Assembly: GCF_000224515.1 (NCBI RefSeq) | Contig: NZ_AGAF01000008.1 | Span: 1 to 49,414, forward strand | From: Desulfosporosinus sp. OT | GTDB taxonomy: Bacteria; Bacillota; Desulfitobacteriia; Desulfitobacteriales; Desulfitobacteriaceae | DNA length: 49,414 nt | Reading direction: 5' to 3' | Shown here: positions 16,894 through 25,544 of the stretch, in pieces | Layout: each line of letters starts with the position of its first letter | Position numbering within the stretch: the first letter of the stretch is position 1 | The notes under the pieces: generated by a model | The model's database searches: none | Told to the model about the DNA's origin: nothing | What the model saw: only the letters and a program-made list of their open reading frames with translations | Program-made: the position numbers and the translations under genes

Positions 16894-17544
16894 ATGTTTC
16901 CACAAATTCTAATAGTAATAGTCTTTATCATAGATTTTATCATTAACTTGTATGCCGATAGAAAGAGAAAAGAAACACTTAAAGTGCTGACCAAACCCCT
17001 GTTAGTGCCCTTAATTATTCTTTTCTATTTGACAAGTGCAGAGGATATTAACTGGTTTATTGTAACTGCTTTATTTTTCGGTTTTCTTGGTGACGTCTCA
17101 TTGTTATGGGGATCAAAAAGAATATTCTTTGCAATTGGTTTGTTCTCATTTCTTGTTGGTCATCTGCTTTACATCCTGGCTTTTCTACAGTCAATACCAC
17201 ATTTTGAAGTTATTCCAATCTGGTTCTTAATATTTTTAATCCCATATATTCTATATGGCTGTGCACTTCTGAGAATACTTAGGCCAAACCTGAACAAAAT
17301 GATAGTTCCGGTTTCTATTTATATGAGTATCATCCTGATGATGAGTTTCACCAGTTTATGCTGTATTTGGAACGGGTTTACACTACAATTCATATTACCA
17401 TTCATAGGTTCCTTATTATTCATAGTCTCTGATACAGTACTTGCATATAATAACTTCAATGCACCTTTAAAAAATTACGAGACACTTATCATGGGTACTT
17501 ATATTTTCGCACAGGTTTTAATTGTTGCTGGCTTTTTATATTAA
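16894..17544 (+). CDS. YhhN/lysoplasmalogenase-like membrane protein
   Basis: A 216-residue protein with about eight hydrophobic helices. FGFLGDVSLLWGSKRIFFAIGLFSF and the conserved GHLLYI, and near the end GSLLFIVSDTVLAYNNF, match the YhhN/TMEM86 family, in which members hydrolyse the vinyl-ether bond of lysoplasmalogens. Plasmalogens are common in anaerobic clostridia. Hydrolysis would release a fatty aldehyde, so the neighbouring aldehyde oxidoreductase is a suggestive, unproved partner. The ATG at 16894 follows GGAGG; 53 bases separate it from the aor stop, consistent with one operon. Confidence 0.8.
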   Translation: MFPQILIVIVFIIDFIINLYADRKRKETLKVLTKPLLVPLIILFYLTSAEDINWFIVTALFFGFLGDVSLLWGSKRIFFAIGLFSFLVGHLLYILAFLQSIPHFEVIPIWFLIFLIPYILYGCALLRILRPNLNKMIVPVSIYMSIILMMSFTSLCCIWNGFTLQFILPFIGSLLFIVSDTVLAYNNFNAPLKNYETLIMGTYIFAQVLIVAGFLY

Positions 17545-17719
17545 TAACTGAAGTCAAAATTTACTAAACATTTTTTTACATTTGCGTGATTGATTGTTTA
17601 AAGTACGGTTATATTCGGTAGTGGTCGTCAATTAATAAATGGGAAGAAACTGCATAATCACTGCCTGAAGTAAGCGATAATGGATCATGGTTCGAAGGTT
17701 CCTACATGAATATTTATAT

Positions 17720-17758
17720 AAAAGTCATTTGCTTTATAGACAAAGCAAATGGCTTTTT
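17720..17758 (+). terminator. rho-independent terminator after the YhhN gene
   Basis: AAAGTCATTTGCTTT pairs with AAAGCAAATGGCTTT around ATAGAC and ends in a T-run. The stretch 17545-17870 contains this hairpin, and I see nothing else in it. Confidence 0.75.
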
Positions 17759-17870
17759 GTGTTAAAAAATATAATAATAATCAACTTAAGAATCAGATCA
17801 AATGGATTGATAGATCTTGTAATAGCAAATTGAGAAATGGAAATAGTAGATATAGAAGGGAGTTTTTAGC

Positions 17871-19598
17871 GTGCTGAAACTGTTTAAGTTTTTAAAACCA
17901 TACTCAGCAATGATAGCAGGTGCTTTAGTTTTAATATTTTTACAAACGCTGGGAGATCTTTATCTTCCTACATTGATGTCAGATATTATAAATGACGGGG
18001 TTATGCAAGGCGACACCAGTAAGATTCTAAACATTGGAGGATTTATGCTCTTAGTTGCTGGTGGAGGGGCGCTGTGTTCCATTTTAGCCAGTTACTTGTC
18101 ATCGAGATCCGCTGTGGGCTTAGGTACAATTTTACGAAGTAAGGTATTTGGGATCGTTGAAAGCTATTCACTGCACGAATTTGATAAATTAGGTACTTCA
18201 ACACTAATAACCAGAACAACTAATGACATCAACCAGGTTCAAATGGTGGCTGTGATGATCTTACGAATGATGGTTAGTGCCCCGATGATGGCAATTGGAG
18301 GTATCGTTATGGCCTTACAGGAAGACAGAGAGCTGACATGGGTGCTTGCGGTTGCCATACCTATTCTGGCTGCTGTTATTGCCTTAATTGCCTCAAGGAT
18401 GATCCCACTCTTTCGATTAGTTCAAGTTAAAATTGATAAAATGAACCTTGTACTCCGCGAAAAGCTCACAGGGATTCGAGTCATTCGTGCTTTTAATACC
18501 GTGGAACTGGAATTGAATCGCTTTGATAAGGCTAATGTTGACCTGACAGATAATTATATTAAAGTCAATAAGATCATGGCATTTATGATGCCCTCCATTA
18601 TGCTGGTTATGAACTTTACTTCCTTGGCTGTGCTCTGGTTTGGTGGAATCCGCATAAGTAATGGCGACATGGATCTGGGGGCACTTGCAGCATTCACCCA
18701 ATATGCTATGCAGATTATGTTTTCGATGCTGATGTTATCATTGATGTTTATTATGGTCCCTCGCGCCCAAGCCGCTGCAGTAAGAATTAATGAGGTCCTA
18801 GATACTATCCCTGAAATTACCGATCCAGATGAAACAAAGGACGTCTTTACTGAGAAAGGTAACTTAGAATTCAAGGATGTAACCTTTTCTTATCATGGAG
18901 CTGAAGAACCTGCCTTACGTAACATATCCTTTTTGGCTCGGCCAGGGAAAGTAACAGCAATTATTGGTAGTACCGGTTCCGGCAAATCAACTTTGATCAA
19001 TTTAATTCCAAGATTTTATGATGTGGACGGTGGGAGTATCTTGATTGATGGCGTCGATGTGCGGGAGATGTCACAGGAAACCTTACGCTCTAAAATTGGT
19101 TTTGTACCGCAAAAAGCGCAGCTATTTTCCGGAACGATTAGTGAGAATATTAGATTTGGCAACGACCAGGTCACAGATGAAGAAATCAAGCATGCCGCGG
19201 AAATTGCTCAAGCAAGTGAATTTATCGCTAATTTTGAAGGCGGTTTTGAACACCAAATAACTCAAGGTGGTACCAATGTATCGGGTGGACAGAAACAACG
19301 TCTCTCCATTGCCCGGGCCTTGGCCAGAAAACCCGAAGTATATATCTTTGATGACAGTTTCTCTGCTCTGGATTTCAAAACAGATGCCCGACTAAGAGCA
19401 GCTCTAAAAAAGGAAATTGCAGTAGCAACGGTTATTATTGTTGCCCAACGAGTAGGTACAGTGATGGATGCCGACAATATTATTGTTTTGGATAAAGGAC
19501 AGCTTTCTGGAACGGGAACTCATAAGGAACTATTAGCCACCAGCGAGGTATATCGTGAGATTGTAGCATCGCAGTTGTTGGAGGAGGAAATTGCATGA
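17871..19598 (+). CDS. ABC exporter half-transporter, degenerate-catalysis subunit
   Basis: A 575-residue type IV ABC exporter (six-helix membrane domain to about residue 310, then ATPase). Walker A is GSTGSGKST and the signature is VSGGQKQRLS, both canonical. Walker B is VYIFDDSFSALD, with Asp in place of the catalytic Glu, and the H-loop is VIIVAQRVG, with Gln instead of His. Those changes mark the subunit that supplies the degenerate site in heterodimeric exporters of the BmrC/BmrD, TM287/288 kind. GTG start after GAAGGGAG. It overlaps the partner gene by four bases (ATGA). Confidence 0.9.
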   Translation: MLKLFKFLKPYSAMIAGALVLIFLQTLGDLYLPTLMSDIINDGVMQGDTSKILNIGGFMLLVAGGGALCSILASYLSSRSAVGLGTILRSKVFGIVESYSLHEFDKLGTSTLITRTTNDINQVQMVAVMILRMMVSAPMMAIGGIVMALQEDRELTWVLAVAIPILAAVIALIASRMIPLFRLVQVKIDKMNLVLREKLTGIRVIRAFNTVELELNRFDKANVDLTDNYIKVNKIMAFMMPSIMLVMNFTSLAVLWFGGIRISNGDMDLGALAAFTQYAMQIMFSMLMLSLMFIMVPRAQAAAVRINEVLDTIPEITDPDETKDVFTEKGNLEFKDVTFSYHGAEEPALRNISFLARPGKVTAIIGSTGSGKSTLINLIPRFYDVDGGSILIDGVDVREMSQETLRSKIGFVPQKAQLFSGTISENIRFGNDQVTDEEIKHAAEIAQASEFIANFEGGFEHQITQGGTNVSGGQKQRLSIARALARKPEVYIFDDSFSALDFKTDARLRAALKKEIAVATVIIVAQRVGTVMDADNIIVLDKGQLSGTGTHKELLATSEVYREIVASQLLEEEIA

Positions 19599-21775
19599 GT
19601 GAGCAAGATAGGCCACAAAAACCTGCTCCAAGACCTGCGGGTGGAGGATTTGGCGGTGGCTTTGGCGCACCTGTCCAAAAAGCTAAGAACTTTAAAGTAA
19701 GTTTAAAAAGGCTCTTAAGATATTTAAGTCCCCATAAAATTAACCTAATAGTTGTCGTTGTATTTGCAATTGCCAGTACGATCTTTACCATAGTTGCGCC
19801 TAAAGTGGCCGGCAAGGCAATGAATAAGCTACAGGATGGCTATATGGCTAAGATGATGATTCAACAAATGTCAGAAGCACAAACTAAGGCTGTTCAGCAA
19901 ATCAACGTGCAAATGAGGCAAAAGCAAACTCCAGGAGTAGGGTTAAGTCAACAGGTACCTACAGACCCAGATGCTCTTAAAGCCGTGCAAGAGTTCATGC
20001 AGCTGCCTATGCTAAGTACGGTGACAGACCCTAACCAAAAGGCTGACATAGTCCAGAAAATAATGGACTTAGGTAAGAAAATGCCGGGTAATGCCCAAAC
20101 TGGAGAAGAGAATGTGAAACTGACCCAGGATCAAATTAATGGGGTAATTCGGGCTATTCGCGAAACCAATGGAGAGTATGATTTTCATTACATTGGGATG
20201 ATTGTCCTAATTCTCTTTGGAATGTATGTTATCAGCGCCCTATTTAGTTTAATTATGGGCCTAGTGATGTCGGGGGTAGCACAGAAAACTGTACGGGATA
20301 TGCGCCGGCAGATTGATTTAAAACTGAACAAATTGCCCCTAAAATATTTTGATAAACATCCCCATGGCGATATATTAAGCCGGGTCACCAATGATATTGA
20401 TACTATCGCAACCACTTTGCAACAAAGCATCACCCAAGTCATTACCTCATTAATCACTATTATTGGCTACATTATTATGATGTTAACCATTAGCCCTGTA
20501 CTCACTCTCATAGTCATTGTAACATTACCGTTATATATTATTTCAACTGCCACAATCGCCAAGAAATCGCAGAAATATTTCGCAGCCCAGCAGAAAGAGT
20601 TGGGTCAACTCAGCGGTCATGTAGAAGAGATGTATACTGGGCATAAAATCGTAAAGGTCTTTGGCCGAGAGAAAGATTCCATTGAAATATTTGAATCAAT
20701 TAATGACAGGCTGAACACAGCTGGCTGGAAAGCTCAATTTATTTCTGGTATTATGTACCCACTTATGAATTTCATTAGCAATCTAGGTTATGTAGGAATC
20801 AGTATTGTGGGTGGAATCTGGATTATTCGGAACCTTCTTGGGTTAGGTGATATTTTAGCCTTTATTCAATATTCAAGGTCTTTTACGATGCCCATTGCGC
20901 AAACTGCCAATATTGCTAACATCATTCAGTCTACTGTAGCTTGTGCGGAACGAGTTTTCGAGATTCTTGACGAAGAGGAAGAGGTACCTGAAAAGTCCGA
21001 TGCCCAAGTCATCGAATTCTCGAAAGGTCGGGTTTGTTTTGAACACGTCGATTTCCGTTATGAAGAGGATGTACCGTTGATTGAAGATATGAACCTTAAT
21101 GTAGAGCCGGGGCACACCGTAGCCATTGTAGGTCCGACCGGGGCGGGTAAAACCACCCTAGTAAACCTTCTGATGCGATTCTACGAAATCAATGCAGGCA
21201 TAATAAGGATTGACGGGGTAGACATAAGAGATATAAAACGCAGCGAACTGAGGCAAATGTTTGGCATGGTATTGCAGGACACTTGGTTGTTTAATGGAAC
21301 CATTAAAGATAATATAGCCTATGGTAAACAAGGAGCAACGATGGATGAAATAGTACAGGCAGCAAAGGCAGCCCATGCAGATCATTTTATCAGAACGTTG
21401 CCTGATGGCTACAATACAGTGCTCAACGAAGAGGGAACAAATATTTCTCAGGGGCAAAAACAATTGCTTACCATAGCCCGAGCTATTCTGGCCGACCCGA
21501 TTATTCTGATTCTTGACGAAGCTACCAGTAGTGTTGATACAAGAACAGAGGTCCTAATTCAAAAGGCTATGGCCAATTTAATGCAAGACAGAACTAATTT
21601 TGTCATTGCCCACAGGTTGTCTACTATCCGCGAATCAGAACTTATCTTGGTGATGAATAAAGGAAGAATTATTGAAATGGGGAATCATCAAGATCTGCTC
21701 GCTAAGGCTGGCTTCTATGCAGATCTCTATTATAGTCAATTTTCTGATCAAGACTCAGAAGCGGAAGTTGGATAA
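19595..21775 (+). CDS. ABC exporter half-transporter, catalytic subunit with large extracellular loop
   Basis: A 726-residue partner. It begins with a Pro/Gly-rich cytoplasmic tail (GGGFGGGFGAP). About 130 polar, Gln-rich residues (about 75-200) are inserted between the first two membrane helices, where typical members have a short loop. The ATPase has Walker A GPTGAGKTT, Walker B IILILDEATSSVD with the catalytic Glu, and the His switch FVIAHRLS, but its signature is NISQGQKQ instead of LSGGQ. This is the exact complement to the other subunit, giving one working and one degenerate site. Substrate unknown; drug or lipid export is typical. Confidence 0.9.
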   Translation: MSEQDRPQKPAPRPAGGGFGGGFGAPVQKAKNFKVSLKRLLRYLSPHKINLIVVVVFAIASTIFTIVAPKVAGKAMNKLQDGYMAKMMIQQMSEAQTKAVQQINVQMRQKQTPGVGLSQQVPTDPDALKAVQEFMQLPMLSTVTDPNQKADIVQKIMDLGKKMPGNAQTGEENVKLTQDQINGVIRAIRETNGEYDFHYIGMIVLILFGMYVISALFSLIMGLVMSGVAQKTVRDMRRQIDLKLNKLPLKYFDKHPHGDILSRVTNDIDTIATTLQQSITQVITSLITIIGYIIMMLTISPVLTLIVIVTLPLYIISTATIAKKSQKYFAAQQKELGQLSGHVEEMYTGHKIVKVFGREKDSIEIFESINDRLNTAGWKAQFISGIMYPLMNFISNLGYVGISIVGGIWIIRNLLGLGDILAFIQYSRSFTMPIAQTANIANIIQSTVACAERVFEILDEEEEVPEKSDAQVIEFSKGRVCFEHVDFRYEEDVPLIEDMNLNVEPGHTVAIVGPTGAGKTTLVNLLMRFYEINAGIIRIDGVDIRDIKRSELRQMFGMVLQDTWLFNGTIKDNIAYGKQGATMDEIVQAAKAAHADHFIRTLPDGYNTVLNEEGTNISQGQKQLLTIARAILADPIILILDEATSSVDTRTEVLIQKAMANLMQDRTNFVIAHRLSTIRESELILVMNKGRIIEMGNHQDLLAKAGFYADLYYSQFSDQDSEAEVG

Positions 21776-21812
21776 AACTATTTACACCGCTGGCATAGAA
21801 ATGAAAAATATC

Positions 21813-21856
21813 AGGAGCAGACTCATCATGGATAGACATATGATGGTTCTGCTCCT
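21813..21856 (+). terminator. hairpin after the ABC exporter operon
   Basis: AGGAGCAGA pairs with TCTGCTCCT, with additional pairing of CATCAT and ATGATG inside. The T-tract is poor. Between here and spo0A (to 22172) I see only promoter-type elements. Confidence 0.5.
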
Positions 21857-22077
21857 AAAGGTTTAAAGTGATATGCATCTTATTTAGTGAATTACACTCC
21901 GTTTGAGAGATAAATTATCGATAAAACTTAGCGTTATTCCTCAGTAATTCTCAAATTCCTTAGCCTTTCAACATTATTTCGAGCACAAGTGCTTGTAATG
22001 ATTTAGACTAATAGCCTAAAACCCTTCGTTCATCAGCCTTTTCTGCATTTTTTGCGAGCTACCGAATTTATTACGAT

Positions 22078-22108
22078 TTCGACATAGGACATATCGTATA
22101 ATGACAAA
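22078..22108. promoter_or_regulatory. candidate 0A boxes upstream of spo0A
   Basis: TTCGACA (22078-22084) is the reverse complement of a 0A box (TGNCGAA), and TGACAAA (22102-22108) is one mismatch away in the other orientation. They flank a TATAAT-like sequence at 22097-22102. This would fit autoregulation of spo0A by phosphorylated Spo0A. Confidence 0.45.
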
Positions 22109-22172
22109 ACCGGCGTGGCAATATACTACAAAAATTTGATCCGGAATACTGTTAAGGCGGGATGTTTGCTGA

Positions 22173-22973
22173 ATGAGTAAAGAAGTTAAAATTATTATCG
22201 CGGATGATAACCGTAATTTTTGTCAATTATTACAGAATTATCTTCAAGGCCAGGTAGATCTTAACATAGTTGGTGTGGCCAACAACGGTTTAGAAGCCTG
22301 GGAGTCTATTCAAACCCAGCAACCAGATTTGATTATTCTAGACTTGGTGATGCCTCATTTAGACGGTTTAGGTGTATTAGAACGCATTAATTCCCAAACT
22401 ACCATGACGCGACCTAAAATTATCATGCAAACGGCTTTTGGTCAGGAATTCCTAACGCATCAAGCGATGATGCTTGGTGTTGACTACTTTATTTTAAAAC
22501 CATTTGACATGGATATTTTGTGTAACCGTATTCGCTCTTTGGTTCAGAATATCCCGTCAGATCAACCGTCTCAGTTTTCCGCTCCTGCTTCTCCAATCGT
22601 GACAACAGTAAGGAGCGATCATAATTTGGTCTCCGAGGTGACTGCGATCATGCATCAAATAGGGATTCCTGCTCATGTCAAAGGATACCAATATATTCGA
22701 GACGCCATTTCGATGGTCGTAGAAGATGTCTCATTGTTAGGCGCGGTAACCAAGGAACTCTATCCAGGTATTGCGAAGAAATATCAAACGGCACCCAGTA
22801 GGGTAGAACGGGGAATACGGCACGCGATAGAGTTAGCATGGGAGCGTGGACAAACAGATACCTTAAAAAGGATTTTTGGCTATTCAATGAATATTGAGCG
22901 CCAGAAGCCAACAAACTCTGAATTTATTGCCCTACTTGCTGATAAATTTAGGGTAATGAGTAATGTTAGCTAA
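22173..22973 (+). CDS. spo0A: sporulation transcription factor Spo0A
   Basis: A 266-residue master regulator of sporulation. The receiver domain has the acidic pair IIADDN (about residues 10-11), phospho-Asp in LIILDLVMPHLDG and Lys in LKPFD. A linker to about 145 is followed by the Spo0A-specific DNA-binding domain: VTAIMHQIGIPAHVKGYQYIRDAI, LYPGIAKKYQTAPSRVERGIRHAIE and the recognition helix region, all highly conserved. Length matches the family. The ribosome binding site (AAGGCGGG) is somewhat far from the ATG. Phosphorylated Spo0A binds TGNCGAA boxes, and one is present upstream. Confidence 0.97.
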   Translation: MSKEVKIIIADDNRNFCQLLQNYLQGQVDLNIVGVANNGLEAWESIQTQQPDLIILDLVMPHLDGLGVLERINSQTTMTRPKIIMQTAFGQEFLTHQAMMLGVDYFILKPFDMDILCNRIRSLVQNIPSDQPSQFSAPASPIVTTVRSDHNLVSEVTAIMHQIGIPAHVKGYQYIRDAISMVVEDVSLLGAVTKELYPGIAKKYQTAPSRVERGIRHAIELAWERGQTDTLKRIFGYSMNIERQKPTNSEFIALLADKFRVMSNVS

Positions 22974-23063
22974 GCTTTCCGAGCAATTTTATGCAATCAT
23001 GTGAATTACCTATTGAAAGGATGGAGGCGGATAATTCACGCAATTTTAAAGGAGTGCTTTAGG

Positions 23064-23462
23064 ATGCCAAATCTATTAAATACTGCTCTCAATTTTATGG
23101 GCTTTCTTGATATAGATGAAGAAGATAGTTTTGAAACAGAAACTACGTCTAGAAAAAACAATAAGAAAATCGTTTCCTTGCCCCCTAAAACGTTACAACC
23201 AACAATAGTACATATTACGCCTAATGCCTTTGATGATGTAATGGAGATCGCCAAAAGGCTGCGGGACAAAATGATTGTGACGATTAATCTGGAATTGGTG
23301 GACGTGAAACTTAGTAAGCGGATCATCGATTTTGTTAGTGGTACGGTTTATGCGTTAGATGGAGGGATTATGAAATTGGCCGATAACGTGTATTTGGTTG
23401 CTGGCCACGGAGTGACATTGCAAGAGGGAGATTCCTCAAATCTTCTGTGGAAAAGAACCTAA
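23064..23462 (+). CDS. sepF: cell-division protein SepF
   Basis: A 132-residue protein. The N-terminus begins PNLLNTALNFMGF, an amphipathic membrane-binding helix, followed by a variable acidic linker and the conserved SepF core: VHITPNAFDDVMEIAKRLRDK, VTINLELVD, RIIDFVSGTVYALDGGIMKLADNVYLV. SepF forms rings that shape FtsZ bundles and anchor them to the membrane. The ATG at 23064 follows AAAGGAGTG; a longer frame to 23001 lacks support. It usually sits with ylmE-ylmG; here it stands alone, 90 bases after spo0A. Confidence 0.92.
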   Translation: MPNLLNTALNFMGFLDIDEEDSFETETTSRKNNKKIVSLPPKTLQPTIVHITPNAFDDVMEIAKRLRDKMIVTINLELVDVKLSKRIIDFVSGTVYALDGGIMKLADNVYLVAGHGVTLQEGDSSNLLWKRT

Positions 23463-23473
23463 ATAAATAGCAA

Positions 23474-23515
23474 GGCCCTGGTGTTACACCGGGGCTAATT
23501 CTAGCAATTTTTGGT
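23474..23515 (+). terminator. terminator after sepF
   Basis: GGCCCTGGTG pairs with CACCGGGGCT around a three-base loop, followed after a short gap by ATTTTTGG. The T-tract is displaced, so efficiency is uncertain. Confidence 0.55.
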
Positions 23516-23590
23516 TATTTAAGTTAACGCATTTCCCACTGGGTTATGGGAATAATGCCTCCTGAGCCTGAACTCTGGACACTTTTGGAC

Positions 23591-23622
23591 TAAAAAATCA
23601 GCTCTCTTTTCAAAGAGCTGAT
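23591..23622 (-). terminator. terminator of the EF-hand-like gene
   Basis: On the minus strand ATCAGCTCT pairs with AGAGCTGAT around a short loop and is followed directly by TTTTTTAG. It is 26 bases after the leftward stop codon. Confidence 0.75.
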
Positions 23623-23647
23623 GAGTGTGAGGGAGACGCTTAAAACG

Positions 23648-24739
23648 CTATATCGCTAAATCGACATGTTGAACAGTTCCCGCAGTACCGTCCTCTCTAA
23701 GGAAAATACCAGTTTTTTGCACTTGGGCATCCATCTGGTTGTTGGTATCTTTTAGGGCAAAACTTGTATTGACGTTTCCTAAATAAATTGCTCCTATTCC
23801 TTTTTCACCCAGTGCAAATAATTGGTCGTTGCCCTCAGCGTCTTTTGTCCAAATTCGTAGTTTTTCATAGATAGAATCGTTTTCATCAATCCAACCATTT
23901 TTGTCCGTGTCATAATTTGCAAGATCTGAGAAGCCGTTTCCACTATTAGGTCCAAAGAGTTCTTTTCCATCGTTAATGATGCCATCATTATTGAGGTCTA
24001 AGGATAGGAATCCACTGCCGGGACCAGCAAAGGAAATTTGATCTAATGTACCATTGGCGTCAATGTCAAATTGATATTTTTCCTGGGTAACGGATGCACT
24101 TGAGGCGCTGTAATTGACAACCAGGGGATCGACTTTTAATATATCGGTATTCATATTGATCTCATTCTTCGTAATGAATTCTCTGCTAAGGTTTAATTGA
24201 AGGTCTACATTAATATCTCGGCCATCTTCTGTTTTAATGGCTGCCTGTGCACTAAAAGAGGTACTTTCAGATTCGGTATGGGTGATACTTTTGTTAAAAA
24301 CAAATCTCCATCCAACGCTTTGAGGCTGTTGTAATCGATGAATGTCGGCAATATTTATTAGGTGTTTAATGTTGAGATTGATGTTCGGATTATTGATTTC
24401 ATTTTTTTCTGGAATAAAGAGCTTAATCTTTTTACCGGTTAGACGCTTAATGATGTTTTCAATGAGCTCAATCTTTCTTTTATCCGACTCGCTTAGCTGC
24501 GCAATCGAATCCTCTTGATAATTGAGTTTGCCGACACTGCCATTCTGAGACAAAGACATTTGAAGAGACTTCGCTTGGTCAGATATTTCAAACGTATCGA
24601 TCTCCAACTTTGAAAAGCTAATTTGGTTAACATCCGTGTTTCCCTTATCAACTCTTAACTTAAATGATTCCAAACTTACAGTTGCTTCGGTAAAGCTATA
24701 CTGACTGGTCATTGCTACATCGGCACTTGCAATTTTCAT
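23648..24739 (-). CDS. EF-hand-like calcium-binding repeat protein, function unknown
   Basis: A 363-residue protein. The C-terminal third has Asp/Asn-rich calcium-loop motifs: DIDANGTLDQISF, DLNNDGIINDGKELFG and YDTDKNGWIDENDSI, each like the D-x-N/D-x-D/N-G loop of EF-hand or dockerin repeats. The block from GKELFG to the end is a conserved module in many bacterial proteins of unknown role. The N-terminal two thirds are polar, without motifs. There is no signal peptide or membrane segment. The ATG at 24739 follows GGAGGTGAG and is preferred over one at 24754. It has its own terminator. Confidence 0.65.
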   Translation of the reverse strand: MKIASADVAMTSQYSFTEATVSLESFKLRVDKGNTDVNQISFSKLEIDTFEISDQAKSLQMSLSQNGSVGKLNYQEDSIAQLSESDKRKIELIENIIKRLTGKKIKLFIPEKNEINNPNINLNIKHLINIADIHRLQQPQSVGWRFVFNKSITHTESESTSFSAQAAIKTEDGRDINVDLQLNLSREFITKNEINMNTDILKVDPLVVNYSASSASVTQEKYQFDIDANGTLDQISFAGPGSGFLSLDLNNDGIINDGKELFGPNSGNGFSDLANYDTDKNGWIDENDSIYEKLRIWTKDAEGNDQLFALGEKGIGAIYLGNVNTSFALKDTNNQMDAQVQKTGIFLREDGTAGTVQHVDLAI

Positions 24740-24920
24740 TAATCTCACCTCCATGTGTTATGAATGAAATTGGTCGTTATTCAAAATCCATCCATATTTA
24801 ATATCGGCATAAATATTGAAGTAGATAATAGGCAAATTGAAAATTCAAATAAAAGATTGCCTTTTTATGTAGCCTCGAATTGCTAGTTAAGTACAATTTT
24901 GTACGTTCGCACACACTGAG

Positions 24921-24990
24921 AAGAAATAGACATTTAGAAAATCTTCTAAACGTCTATCTGTTTTTTGCCCAAGATGAACTACTATTTGCT
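24921..24990 (+). repeat. diverged second copy of the sdpR promoter/hairpin block
   Basis: This stretch (hairpin AATAGACATTTAGAA / TTCTAAACGTCTAT, then a T-run and GATGAACTACTATTTG) matches 12982-13050 upstream of sdpR base for base over most positions. No sdpR-like gene follows, only remnants. It is probably what is left of a second sdpRI locus. Confidence 0.6.
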
Positions 24991-25049
24991 TCACGGCAAT
25001 TCGAATAAAAGGAATTAAAAAGGAAAATATCCTTTGCGTTCCAATGGAT

Positions 25050-25198
25050 AAGAGGGCTTCCTGCGGGCTCTGGTGCAGATCAATGTGTGTCTTGTGGAAT
25101 CTGTACAGGAAATTACCCACAGAGTTTAGAAATTCCAGAGCTATTAAAAAATGTGCATGAAGAATTCATGAACACTACTTACCCAACACAAAAATAAT
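25050..25198 (+). pseudogene. C-terminal remnant of an aldo/keto reductase with 4Fe-4S tail
   Basis: The frame GADQCVSCGICTGNYPQSLE, then IPELLKNVHEEFMN and a stop, is the ferredoxin-like C-terminus of clostridial aldo/keto reductases (C-x2-C-x2-C with later Pro). The catalytic barrel is absent. One cysteine of the usual second CP motif has become Tyr. Confidence 0.6.
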
Positions 25199-25544
25199 AT
25201 GAACCATTTAATATATCTGGAGGAAAATGTGACTGCCGAGTCCGTACAGTTTGATGTTGCGCAGATAAAGTTTGATGACGCTACAAGCTTGGCCGTATTA
25301 AGTATAAGAAATCGCAGAGAGAGTACCTACAAATCTCTCCTACTGCCAACAGGCATAGGAGAGATTTCTAATTATTGGAGGGCGTTGTTGGTGGAGGTCC
25401 AGTTGTTAGCTTGTTAAATCCGGAAGGAATTCGCCGAAAAATGTGGAATTGTATTAGAGTTAGGTAAATATTGCAAAATTCGCAGAAATAGAATAATATA
25501 AAAGACATTATGAAAAGACATTTATGAAAGTGGTGATCAGATAA
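25199..25544 (+). other. unassigned stretch with a hairpin
   Basis: An open frame of 72 codons (25199-25417) has no ribosome binding site and no recognisable motif. A 12-bp inverted repeat, AAATCTCTCCTA (25329) with TAGGAGAGATTT, lies inside it, which speaks against coding. I regard the region as debris. Confidence 0.3.

Noticed and set aside
23001-23063. Longer N-terminus for SepF
   Set aside because: The upstream codons do not match the family and have no ribosome binding site, whereas the ATG at 23064 has AAAGGAGTG and the conserved N-terminal helix.
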